Shown in pieces: positions 11,482 to 22,400 of a stretch of 64,000 nt of DNA; the stretch's first letter is position 1; every line of letters starts with the position of its first letter. Where the stretch lies: the NCBI GenBank assembly GCA_973895155.1, contig OZ316894.1:14632001-14696000 (forward strand), in the 5' to 3' direction. A model generated the notes under the pieces. It was not told the DNA's origin. It was given only the letters and a program-made list of their open reading frames with translations, and searched no databases. The stretch comes from Marsupella aquatica (taxonomy: Eukaryota; Marchantiophyta). A program made the position numbers and the translations under genes.

Positions 11482-13759
11482 ATGGAATCAACACAGCCAC
11501 TCCAATTGAGAATAGGCACGACCTTTGAGAGCTGGGAGGAGTTGAAGAGAGCCATTGTTGATGATGGAGTGAGAACAAAGAGGGTGATTGTCACACAGAA
11601 GGACCACAAGCGTCGGCGAGGAAAGACCACTGGGGAGCGAGTATACAGAAATTCCGTTTGGGATATTCATCTCGGTATTATGGTAAGCGCGGGGTTAACG
11701 GGGCTACGGAGTGAGTGGTTTACCCGAAACTAGAAGCAGACAACGGGATAGCTTCCGTTTTGGAGGGTTCAATGATTGATAACTGGCTCCAAGCTCATCT
11801 TAGAAGTGGAAGGTTAGATGTCGGATGAATGACCCTAGCCTAGGTGAGAGACAATATCATTGGAACCTAAGGGCCACCAAAACATCCAGAATCGAGACCA
11901 TAACCATCACCCGGACACACCTAGAACACTCTTGTGAAGTTGCAGACCATTACAGACGTAGAATGCACTCCAATTCTGATCGCCTTGCAGATCGCATACT
12001 AGATATCATTCAGAACAACATACAAACTAGACCTTCATTCTTGAGAGATACAGCCCAGGCACTAGTTCATCTTGACATCAAGTACCACACTGCATACTCT
12101 GCTAAACAAAGATGTCTGAAGCATCTAGATGGAGATCAAACTAAGTCCTTCAAGCTAATTCCCGCTCATTGCCACCATATCGTACAACGTGATCAAGGGG
12201 CAATGGCAAAGTATAGAGCTCCAAATCGTCAATTGGCATGGATATGCTTTTTGTCTGCCTTTCCGCTTCCAGGAAATCGTTTGGTCACTGCAGGCCAATG
12301 ATTGCATTAGACGGCACCCACACACACGATGCATTTACCCTGGAATACTAGTGTTGGCCACTACACTTGATGCCAATAATACTGTCATTGTGCTTGCTTA
12401 TTGTTGGGTGCCATCAGAAAATGAGAGCAATTGGATGCTTTTTCTGACATTGTTGCAAGATGCCATTCCAGACTTGAGCAAGCTAGGGACTGTCTTTATT
12501 TCAGACAGGGAGAAAGGTTTGACTCATGGAGTGCCAGACATTTTTCCCCATGGGCATCTAGCGTATTGCTCCTGGCATCTTGCAAAGAATGTGCACAAAC
12601 ATCATGGGAAAGAAATTAGAAAATTGTTTGAAAGCTTGCCTTATGCTGTCACTCCAGCAAAGTTCAATGCCCGGTTGACATGGATTGAAGAAAAGAGCAA
12701 AAGTGATGCTGACTACATTAAGAAAATGGCAGATCCAAAATACTATTCAAGAGCTTATTTCCCCAATCAAAGGTAAGTGTTGCTTTGTGTGTTTCTGATT
12801 TCATCTGTAGTTTACAGTCTAGGCTTTAAATGAAACCATGCTCACTTTCTGAACCAATTTTGTGACAGATGGGGCCATGAGACTTCACAACAAGCTGAAA
12901 GTTGCAACTATGAGGTAACCTTGAACATGTCTTGCCAAATTTGGGATTATATCATGGAAAAATACTTTGAAAAAAAGAGAATTGGGTGCAGGAATTAGAA
13001 CCCATTTCCCTCCCAACATTATGATATATTTGAGGGAGGTTGAGGAGAAAGCCACTCATCTTACTGCCCATTCTTCAACTCAATCTGAGGTGAGAATAAC
13101 CGATGATCAAAACATTCAGTATTCTCCAGTTGGAACCAGAGTGGTCCTGCACTTGTGGTGACTTTTAGGATACTCTTTTGCCGTGCATGCATGCTTGGCG
13201 GGCCTTGACTAGATTGTACAAGAGACATTATAATTATGTCTCTCCATTGTACAACACCAAAATATTCAGGAAAACCTATGAGGCTCATTTGCTTGCCTTG
13301 GTAAGGAGTGACTTGTTGCCAGATCCAAATTGTGGTCCACCATTGAAGAAGCGAATGAGAGGGCGGCCGACTGAGAGAGTGAGGATGCAGTTTGATGATT
13401 CAGAAGTGTGTCGGCTCCCTCGGAAGTGCAAAGTGTATGGTGACCAAGGACATGATAGGCGGAACTGTCCCCTCCGTATGGCGGCAGCTCAAGCCACACG
13501 AGCAGAGAACAGGGGTCAGCTTTGTGATGATGGGACGATGGAAGAAAGTCAGCATATCGACAGTCAGCACCACATTGTGTCCTCAGATCATTCAAGTGAT
13601 AGTGATGACTCTACATTTGTTGGCCAGACCATGTATGAAGGCAACAGTCACACTGTAGTTGGTTGGGGAACTCAAGAGAGTTGCGAAATTGACAATTTCT
13701 CTCAATTGTTGTCCACTGTAGAATTGCAAGCAACAGATCATTCAAGTAGCTTCAAATAG
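11482..13759 (+). pseudogene. Mutator-like (MULE) transposase, frameshifted
   Basis: DDE transposase of the MURA type. In order: N-terminal Mut-type domain (from ATG 11482), a WNLRATK...HLEHSCE finger region, LDGTHTHDAF with the first Asp near 12310, LATTLDANN, FISDREKGL with the second Asp near 12500, the YCSWHLAKN box, and RWGHETSQQAESCN with the probable catalytic Glu. A spliced intron, GTAAGT at 12773 to ACAG at 12868, restores the reading NQR-WGHE. A SWIM finger follows (SCTCGDF...CMH near 13150-13190, with an in-frame TAG inside), then a zinc knuckle near 13425-13470 whose second Cys is Tyr. Several frameshifts (one between LDGTHTHDAFTLEY and LVLATT) make it non-functional. The C-terminal acidic tail ends at 13759. 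Confidence 0.85.
12773..12868 (+). other. intron in the MULE transposase
   Basis: 96 bp with donor GGTAAGTG and acceptor TTGTGACAG. Removing it joins the YFPNQR and WGHETSQ coding parts in frame, matching the usual continuity of MULE transposases at this position. Confidence 0.8.
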
Positions 13760-14237
13760 CTTGTATAACCTGGTACACAGGCCTTTTGTAACAATTTTCA
13801 GGAATGAAATATCAGCCAACAATGCTGATCATTTTGCAATAGAATTCAATCTTGTCATGGAATGATTTACAGTGCCTTCATTGAAGGTGAAGACACAATT
13901 ACATTGAAACATGAAAATTTGTTTATTTAGCTGCAAAGGTGCACCATCACAGACAGCATGGAATATATGTACCAATGACTATGTAGTATCTACAATTCAG
14001 ATACTACTCTACATCATGGGCAGGTTTCAATAAGCAGCCCTTTATGTGTGGCCCTTCTGCATATAATCTATTGCCTCTGCCCACGTCTTGAAGGACTTGA
14101 ACTTGCAATTAATATATCCCCACACTTGTTTCTCACATTCATCCCATGTCAAATAAATGCCCGGTTGGAAACCACGAACAACCGCATAGAATTTATGCTT
14201 TTGCCCTTACCTCCATGTCAAGGCTGGACCAGGAACA
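13760..14237. other. MULE 3' untranslated region, no gene seen
   Basis: AT-rich and non-coding. It lies between the transposase stop and the tail of a LINE fragment. Confidence 0.4.
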
Positions 14238-14721
14238 TTATGGTAATGGTAATGGTAATGGTAATGTATTATAAGCTCCGGGACCATGAAAGTCAAAGGA
14301 GCTGCCACAAAAAGTAAAGTACAGTGCAATCAAAGAAAAGAGCAACCAAAAGAGATTGCTCAGAAGAGGACAACTATGTCCTCAAAGAAACTATGGACCT
14401 AGAGAGCCCTGAAAGATTTTCCAACCTATTCTCCTTTCCCTATCCACCGCAAAGATATATCTTCCAAGTTGCTGAGGGGGCAGACCAAACAATGCATACA
14501 AATCTTTCACCAAGATTTGAGATGCCATCCTAACCCCCTCATAAAACTTGCAAGCAATGAATACATGATATTCATTCTCTATACTAGAGCTATCACATAG
14601 TTGACAAACCCTCTTTTTCCTGTCAATATCCTTCCATCTCCCTTGTTCTACTTCAAGGTGGTGTGAGCTTAGTCTATACTGAGCAATAAGTTGTCTAAGT
14701 TGTACTGAGATAGTGCTAGAT
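14238..14721 (-). mobile_element. LINE 3' end, 5' truncated
   Basis: Read leftwards this is the last part of the ORF2 C-terminal region (including the CQLCDSS...EYHVFIAC finger), the 3' untranslated region and the hexamer tail (TGGTAA on this strand, 14240-14263). It breaks off at 14721 after CTAGAT, where other copies continue. Nearly identical to 19430-19910. Confidence 0.9.
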
Positions 14722-15154
14722 GGACTTCTGCTTTCCCTCTCCCAATGTCTTCTGCTCTTCTAAAACCTGAGTCCAGACCTGAGCCATGGAGATATGAGGT
14801 TGTCCCTGGTTCAGCCTTTGTCAACTCGCCCTTTGTTGTGGAATGTCTCTCAGTAAATGTCTGCTCACATGGGTGCTCAGGCAATGTGCCTGACGGTAAT
14901 TCTGGAGCACTGGGTTCATGGTTGTAAACCCCAGGTCTACTTGAATCAAATGACTGCAGACAGTGGTGCAGGTAGTCTTCAGCATGGACAACCAGATTCA
15001 AGATGACATCAACCAAGGTCCTAAGCACTCTAAGGGTCGCCCAAATGCAGATCAAAACAGCCTGCACAAGATGGGTAAACTTTATTGCCATCTCCTTTGC
15101 CTTGACACCCTTCCTTCCTTCCTTCCTAAGTTCACCCTGCCCTTGCCCTCCCAC
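14722..15154 (-). CDS. hypothetical ORF inside the MULE
   Basis: An open frame of about 145 residues with a hydrophobic stretch (FTHLVQAVLICIWATLRVL) near its start, running into the inserted LINE fragment. I do not recognise it. It could be a captured host fragment in the MULE interior, or chance; codon use gives no clear support. Confidence 0.2.
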
Positions 15155-15456
15155 TGCCCGCCCTTCACTGAACTTAGTTAGGATCCTGAAAACTTGAATG
15201 TGTATAGTACTGCAGGGCTCAAATGTGGTAGCATTCAGGTCCCATTTTAGTGGGAAAAACGAGTTTGTCTGCAGGAGCTAACTCTGTGCACATTCCCCCT
15301 TTTGTTCCCCCTTTCGCCCTGGCCTAAACCTTCATTCCTGCCCTCCTCCTACATTCAATTGGACGTCACGTTGTGTTGTCCATCGCCCTTTGTTGTTATC
15401 TCCATCAGCCAGTGCATGCCTACTATTGTTAAATGTGTAAACATTCCAGTGTGTTT

Positions 15457-15553
15457 TGGTCGTCGGGCCTGCAGATTTTGTCCAGCTGGGGTTGTTGTTG
15501 CGGCTGGAGTCATCGATGCAAGATGTGTCGTCAAGCCCTGGGAAGGTGTGTGG
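15457..15553 (-). repeat. inner part of the right MULE inverted repeat
   Basis: Inverted copy of about 10966-11080. It ends in AAGGTGTGTGG (15543-15553), which recurs as AAGGTGCGTGG at 21484-21494 where the outer part of the same repeat resumes. The right terminal repeat is therefore split by the block 15554-21483. Confidence 0.6.
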
Positions 15554-16461
15554 TGTGTCCCATGGCTCCCTAAACCCAAGAAACCCCCAGCTCAAGCCGA
15601 TTCCCGCAGGTTTCGCGCTTGGCGAGGCCGTTTCCGCCTTAGCGGCATGGGACGCTGCTAACTTTCTACTACTACTATTAACATTTTACACACATATACT
15701 GGACAGATCCTTCATCGGGTCATGAGATACGTAGCCGGCCTAATCTAGGCCTTCCCTCGTCTTCCCCTCCGTCTTGTTAGGTATGTTTGGATTCCGCCGC
15801 CGGAATGATCCCCAATAGGCTTGGTTAAGCCGCTAAGACCTCTCTCAGCTCGACACATCCAACTCTCACTCCCCTGCTTACTTTCCTTCCTTCTAGTTGA
15901 TGTGGGCACTCTTCACACAAGTTAATGCGACACACAAATAGCAAAATCACTCATTCTGACTGAGTCATACCATGCACTTGCCATACAAACAGTACATCTC
16001 ATACACAAGCTCTGCGAACTAAGCCGTGAGGCCAACTCTATTCAGCTCTTAGGCATGAGGAAACATGAATATACACAAGGGTCACTGTATGACTAACCGA
16101 GAGCTTCTTACTACTTGATCCCAACCCGGCTGGTGCAAACTAAAAACTTGCTAAAGAAGAGGCCCTGAGCTCCCCGCTGCCCAGGTACTTATCCTGGTAG
16201 TGGATCCGCCATTCTTTGCATCGTAAGCCTAATCTACCTGACAGTAATCTACTTGCCCGGATCTACCTATGTACAGCAAGGCAGGAGCACAAGTGTTGCT
16301 CCTACCAGTGGAACCGCAATCCCACTAAGCTATGTGTCAGGGCCGCTCCTGGTCCTGATCCTAATCCTAATCCTAAACTTGGAGATCAGCGCCCGCCCTG
16401 CCCACTCACGCCTCCTCCCTCCATGTCCGCCCTTCCTAAAAGGAACGACGCCCTTGCACCG
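15554..16461. other. non-coding 3' part of the GC-rich element
   Basis: About 900 bp after the stop of the coiled-coil gene with no supportable gene. The motif CCGCCGGAATG near 15800 also occurs in the nested element at 58220. Confidence 0.4.
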
Positions 16462-19400
16462 TCACGACACCGGTGGTGGATCCTCAATGGACGCCCCCAA
16501 CGCTTCCTCCTCAGCCACTGCCGTAGGTTCGTTTTCTGACAGATTACCTGCCCTTGACTGAGTCAACTCTCCATCGGCCTGACTGGGTCCACCATCGGCG
16601 TCGGCATCGGCATCGGCTTGGGAATCATTCTCGGCTACGGCCTCAGCCTCGGCTACAGTTTCCCCGACTTGCTCAAGAGGCGGATCTGGGATACCGGCCT
16701 CATGATTGAGTAGTTCGGCTTGGGCCGCACCCTCCCCACCCTTGGTGATAGCGGGATCTATTGCCGTGTTCATGCCGAAGGTTGGTGCTGGGTCTACCTT
16801 CTTGGTCACCACGGCCAGTGGAGTCGTATTACTCCTTGACCCTGAAGGTTTCCGCTTCTTCTTCTTTTCTGGTTCGGCAGCTGGTCCCTTCCCCTTCCCA
16901 CTTACTTCCGGCACTGGTGCAGGTGGCGCGGCTTTTTCTTCGGCCAGTACCACTCCTGGTAACTTGGTTGCCCCAATTGGAGTTGGGCCTGATGAAGACA
17001 AGCACTTAAATACTGCGGCTTGTTTCTTCAGCCGCTCTGTTTGGTTGTCGGCCCGCCGCTGGAGGTTCTCCATCTTCCTCGTGATTTCCTCCAACTCCTC
17101 CTGGGTCTCATCCAGGTCCTTGCGCGCCTCCTCTAGTTCCTTCTGGGCTTCCTCCCGTTCTTTCTTCAAGGTAGCCCTCTCCTCCCGGGTTGCTCTTAGC
17201 TCCTTGTCGAGCTCTGCAATGATGACAGACTCCATCTGATTCATCTTGGCGTAAGTCTGATCGAGCATCTCGTCCTTCTCCCTTAGGTCGGCCTTGAAGC
17301 TGGCCGTCAGGGACGCAAGCTCCTGCTGCAGCGCCATAATCCCTTGATAGGATTTTCCTAACTCGGCCTCCTTCTGCTCAAGGGCTCCGTGGATTTTCTC
17401 GAGCTCCCCCTTCAACGCCCATTCCTTTCTTTGGGTCTCCGCCATGGCCCGACTGTTGGCTGTTATGTGGGCCTCCTCTGCATTCCTCAGCTCTCGCTTC
17501 CACTTCTCCCTCTCTTTGATCGTATCGGCCAACTCTCCCTGTGTCTGAGTCAGTTTATCCTTGATATTCTGATTATCAGCCTGCGCGGTGTCCAACTGCC
17601 CCTACATGATGTTCAGCTCATGCCGTTTAATCCGCAGTTCATCTTGGGCTTTCTTGGCCGCCCTTAGATCTTCAATCTCGGCTTCCATCCTCCTAAGCCG
17701 CCGAATGACCTCGTCCTTCTTGCTTCTCTCTAAAGCCACCGCTTCTTCTAACTGGTGCTTCTCCAACTGCTCCCTATGGAAAAAGGGTCCTACCTCCAAC
17801 TCCTCTCCAAAGATGCCGAGCGCAAGTTCCCCACACATCTCACCATACTCCATGGCTCTATTCCTAGCATAGGTGGAGTAAGTAGAAGTGATCGGCATCG
17901 CCCATTGCGGCCTCTGCTCCCAAGCCGTCTTGCGGATCTCTTCAATCGTGGCTAGAGGTTTGCTTCCTTTTTCGGCTAGCCGCCTGATGTCCTCCGGCCA
18001 ATCTCCTCCTGGCAAATCCTTTTCTCTAGCCAGGGCTGCCTCCTCTTCCTGCCTAATTCGCTCTTGAAATTCCTGCGCCGTCTGTTTTATGCCGTCAAAG
18101 CTCGGGGGAGCAACATCTGGTGGGGGAGACTCAGGGCTACTCTGCTGGTTGGGGTCCCCTCGTACTACCCTTGGAAGTGTGGGGACAAACCGGCCACAAG
18201 TCCTTACTCCTGGAACGTGATGGTCCGACCCATAGCCGGAGTTATCATGGCTGCAGTCCTCCACTGCCTCCTCTACTTCTTGGACTTCCGGCTTCTCCCT
18301 CTCCTCTTCGTCCGTGGGAGCTTCAGGCAATTCAGCCTCAGATTCAGAGCTTGAGACTCCCACATACATTCGAACACCTGGCTTGGATTCCGGCCTGATT
18401 CTCTCCTTGTCTCCAGCAAAGGGGTTTTCTCTTGTGAGCCGGTGTAGGCCTACCTCTGGAGTAGTGTCCTACATTGTTGTCATTGTCGTTGTCGTTGCCG
18501 ATGCCGATCTCTTTTCTTTCTCCAGTAGTTTCAGCAGACTCTGCATGCCTGGTTGCTGCATCGGCAAGTCCTCCTTCCTTGGCCTAAACACCTGCTTGAT
18601 TGTAGGGCTAACAGGTGGTTGAGGCTTCTCTGCTACCGGCCTCGGTGCTGGAGCTTCCTCGGGTGCCCTTACCTGCAGGGGAAGTACTGGGGCAAAAGTC
18701 TGACCTCTAGCATACCGGCACAATAGCGGCATGTGATAGCCAAGCCGCGACACGCTCCCCATGCCGATTACCTGCTGCTCCTCCTTTAAGATTTTCTTCA
18801 ATTGGTTGAGGAGGTACCCGTTGTAGTCCCGGCTTGGGTCTGGCCTCTCTGCCAGATAAACCTGTGCCTTGCCGATCTCTGCCCTCGGCAAGTTACAATG
18901 CATGGTCACCCGCAAGAAGTCGATCATCTCTCCTATGTGCGGGTTGGTGCAGGTGTTCCGGAAGAAGCCATTCTTCGTTGATGGCCCGGGGAACGACCGG
19001 AACTCCTTGTCAGGCAAGGTCTTCCTAGTATCAACTTTGGTCTTATTGCCTATCGGCAAGCCAAACACTTCGGCAATCACTTTGGGAGTAAGATAGAAAT
19101 CCTTCCCATATATCCTCGTGCAATTGGTCTCGGGTTCCCATGACCCCACGAATTCTAATAGGTCTGACTCCGGTACCTCCGGCTTCAGCCATGGTAATCT
19201 TACAAAGGCCTCTAAGCCGGATCCGGCCATGAAGCCTTGGTACTTCTTGGTCTGCATGGCCGTAAAGCATGCATCCTCCTCCCGTGCAAAATGTAGTTGC
19301 ACCTCCACCGGTAGGGTTGCCGCCCAGCCCTTCCAGGTGTCATCCCTGGTTGGAATGGCCTTGATGGGATCAACCTCCTCCTCTTTGGCTTCTCCCTGCC

Positions 19401-21107
19401 TCCTGCTCTGCTGTTCGGCTGGCTTCTTTGGTAATGGTAATGGTAATGTATTATAAGCTCCGGGACCATGAAAGTCAAAGGAGCTGCCACAAAAAGTAAA
19501 GTACAATGCAATCAAAGAAAAGAGCAACCAAAAGAGATTGCTCAGAAGAGGACAACTATGTCCTCAAAGAAACTATGGACCTAGAGAGCCCTGAAAGATT
19601 TTCCAAACCTATTCTCCTTTCCCTATCCACCGCAAAGATATATCTTCCAAGTTGCTGAGGGGGCAGACCAAACAATGCATACAAATCTTTCACCAAGATT
19701 TGAGATGCCATCCTAACCCCCTCATAAAACTTGCAAGCAATGAATACATGATATTCATTCTCTATACTAGAGCTATCACATAGTTGACAAACCCTCTTTT
19801 TCCTGTCAATATCCTTCCATCTCCCTTGTTCTACTTCAAGGTGGTGTGAGCTTAGTCTATACTGAGCAATAAGTTGTCTAAGTTGTACTGAGATAGTACT
19901 AGATAAGTATTCTTGTTCTCGATAGTTCTTCATGGGGTTCACATCTCTCATGTAGTATTGCTGCCGTGGGCTAGGTTCATGCCAAAGTTTGTGCAAAGCC
20001 TTTTGCTCAAGTTTTGCTCTTAGCTTGGTTGGGTGTGTTGGCCATTCATGTTCAGGAAAATCCCAAGCATGGGCCCACCTGCACACATCTGCATACCACC
20101 CTTTAGCTGAAGATGAGCGCAAGGCATGAAAAGGAAATCTGTTTTCCTCCAACTCTCTTACACGCATGATGTATTTGAGTGTGTGGAAGAGTGCCTCCAC
20201 CTCCAAAGGAAACAAGCCTGCCTCTGCAAGTGTAAGTGCATATGGGGTTTGTGACTTGATCCCAAGCTCCATCTCAAGAAATAGCTTTTGCAGCCCCTCA
20301 ATCTGTTGCCACCCAGATTTAGACACACCTGCTCCCCAAATTGGTGCTCCATAAAGAATGTCTGGTTTCACCAAAGCTCCAAATAGATGTTTCCTTAACC
20401 TCCAAGTGTGTAGACCAGCTCTTTTGCATTTGTTCATGAATGCATAAAAAGCTCTGTACCCATTGGCAGCCCTAGATTTTACACATGAGGCCCAACTCAA
20501 GTTTTGAGAGAACTCCACCCCAAGGTATTTGTAGGTCCTCACAAATTCCACCAGATTCCCTTGGAAGTAGAGCTCTGGATTTTGTCGTGTGCCAATGCCC
20601 AAACACTTGGTCTTCTTGAGGTTGACTACCATCCCTGTTGCTTGACAAAACTCCTCCAAGGCCAAGATGTCTTTGCAAAGCTTCTCGTGGTGCCGCCGAC
20701 CTCGTTCTTTTTGCCGGGGTGGCTTCATCGTTGACGGCTCCCTTCCTCTTCATCTCTGCTGCCGTGGAGGTTTCTCCTAGCACCGTTGCCTGGGTCCACC
20801 TTTCCGTGCTACCCTTCAATTCCCAGTGTATGTCGTTGCAGTTCTTGATGGCCTCTCGGATGCCGACGACGCTGTCTTTGCAAAACAGAAGATCGTCAAG
20901 CTGATTGGAAGTAGGAGTCCACAAGAACTCGTCCTTGATGAGTTCACCTCCTAAGAAAGCCGTCTTTTGCAGCTCCCACAATCGAGCGAGCTCCTGCCGT
21001 TCTCGAGCTACCCTTTCTGATTCCTCGTCCTCGTAAGTCTTGATGTACTCAGTTGCCCGTTCGAATAGGCATCCCCAGAAATGTGCTGCTTGATTGACGT
21101 TGCTCAT
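16462..21107 (-). pseudogene. ~1,130-residue coiled-coil protein of a repetitive element, split by a LINE
   Basis: Read from 21107 leftwards with the LINE (19430-20686) removed, the frame gives about 1,130 residues. The N-terminal part (MSNVNQAAHFWGC...) is charged; then comes a globular segment with LLEFVGSWEPET and YLTPKVIAEVFGLPIGN, which resembles the putative plant transposon protein domain found in gag-like retroelement proteins; then a Pro-rich, acidic stretch; then a long coiled coil (about 18100-17000) of Glu, Lys, Arg and Leu heptads; a basic KKKKRK patch; and an Ala/Asp/Glu-rich tail ending at 16462. Only two stops interrupt it, TAG near 18468 and TAG near 17602, both readable as former CAG. 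Likely a structural protein of a non-autonomous element; host origin not excluded. Confidence 0.5.
19430..20686 (-). mobile_element. LINE ORF2 C-terminal part with tail, inserted in the coiled-coil gene
   Basis: Read leftwards: the end of the reverse transcriptase thumb region, the C-terminal domain to RSIVSLRT, the 3' untranslated region and the (TGGTAA)n tail at 19430-19450. 5' truncated near 20686, inside the segment after the FADD box. The reading frame from NLVEFVRTYKYLGVEF onward is intact. Near-identical to 27479-28642 and 43744-45173, so it is recent. Short AGAAG stretches occur at both edges. Confidence 0.9.
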
Positions 21108-21483
21108 ACCCTCCTTAGGTCGATCGTCGATATCTACTCTCTCCCCGAGTGCTTGCCTAAGCAGTTGTCAGTAGTTGGCCTCCCGTAGTCGTCTGCGTAG
21201 TTCGTGCTCACAAATGCGCCACCATCTCTTGCAAGCGCTCCTTACCCCTCTCCTCTTCCGGTCCTTCCTCCCGTTGATCCTTCCTAGCCGCCGACGCTTA
21301 ACGCGCCCTAACCCTAATCGAGTTTTCACCCCCAGCGTCCTTACCCCCGGCCTCGGCCCGGGTTCCATAGTCGCCCCTAATTGTTTATATTTTCCTTGTT
21401 TTGTTCCTATACTAAGGTGTTTCTAGGGTGCATTCCTGCTTTACCCACTTCACTGGCCGTGGTGATTCCTGGCTAGGCATCAC

Positions 21484-21985
21484 AAGGTGCGTGGCTCACT
21501 AAGGGCCAGGCCTACGACGAAAGGAGAGGGGGTGGTTGCAAGAGGGAAGGCTGGCCAAGCAGGACCCTAAAAATTGAGCACGAGAGAGGGGTAGTCGCAA
21601 GCAACAAAGGCTGGGGGTAGGGTAGTTGCAAGAGGGGAAAGAGTAGTCGCAAAAGGGGAAGGTCGGGAGTAGTCGCAAGAGGGGAAAAGGGGGTAGTTGC
21701 AAGGGATGGATCCTGGCCCAAGCAGGGTTGTTGTCGTGGAGCCTAGGAGGACTGGGGTGAAGCGCACCCAATCGCGCCTCGCCACGTGGCAACCAACCAA
21801 TGAGGGCCAACATTGGGTTACCTCCTGCGATTAAGTAAACCCAACATACAAAAAGGGGGTCCAGGAAGTAATTTAAATAGAATGAGGGACAGGTTAGCAA
21901 TTTTGGCCATTGTGGGGAACAAGTTAGTAAAAAATGGTACAAAGATTTGATTAGAATGTCATCAAAGTACAATTGCTACTATACC
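21484..21985 (-). repeat. outer part of the right MULE inverted repeat
   Basis: Inverted copy of about 10490-10965, sharing AAACCCAACATACAAAAAGG, the GGTAACCTCC neighbourhood and pyrimidine/purine-rich GACTAC stretches. Together with 15457-15553 it forms the right end of the MULE. Confidence 0.6.
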
Positions 21986-22400
21986 TTAAATTTATCCCTA
22001 TTAACTTCTCACTCAATCTTCTAGGTTTAAAGTTGTCTGGGGGTTTGTATGGTGCGAGGAAACAGGAGAAATTGACAGCGAGGTTATTGTTTGCTAGCAA
22101 GGTAAAACTAATGGTCAGAGTGGCAGATTGGGAGGATAGTGAGATTTCTACAACAGAAATGAATCTTTTTCTCGAATGGGATCATTCCATTTTATGTCTA
22201 GCGAGGTCGCTAGCCTTCAATCACTACAAACCATATGAATATACACAAGCAAGTAAAACACCAGGCGGATATGAAAAGGCATAGTGAATGAATGAACTCA
22301 GATTTCAAACCCGGTTCAAATACTGCCTCCAATACTTTGTCAAAACTGACAATAAGTTTGAGTAAATAGTGCAGGGATATCCTTCTATTCCCTCAGAAAA
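21986..22400. other. 3' flank of gene B
   Basis: No gene seen. It holds the type II palindrome at 22198-22213. Confidence 0.4.
22198..22213. repeat. type II palindrome, 3' of gene B
   Basis: CTAGCGA-GG-TCGCTAG, 7-bp perfect arms, 190 bp downstream of the gene B stop codon. Confidence 0.8.

Larger units (their letters stand above)
15554..21483 (-). mobile_element. GC-rich inserted element carrying a coiled-coil protein gene
   Basis: A block of higher GC than its surroundings, inserted in the right inverted repeat of the MULE with an 11-bp near-duplication at its edges (one mismatch). It contains a single large ORF read leftwards and long non-coding ends. The non-coding part near 15780 shares GGTATGTTT...CCGCCGGAATG with the nested element near 58205, so both may belong to one LTR-type family. 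I could not identify paired terminal repeats, so the class (LARD-like retroelement or other) is open. Confidence 0.45.

Noticed and set aside
16706-17239. 177-residue plus-strand frame rich in Ser and Ala
   Set aside because: Antisense shadow of the coiled-coil gene with its biased codons.
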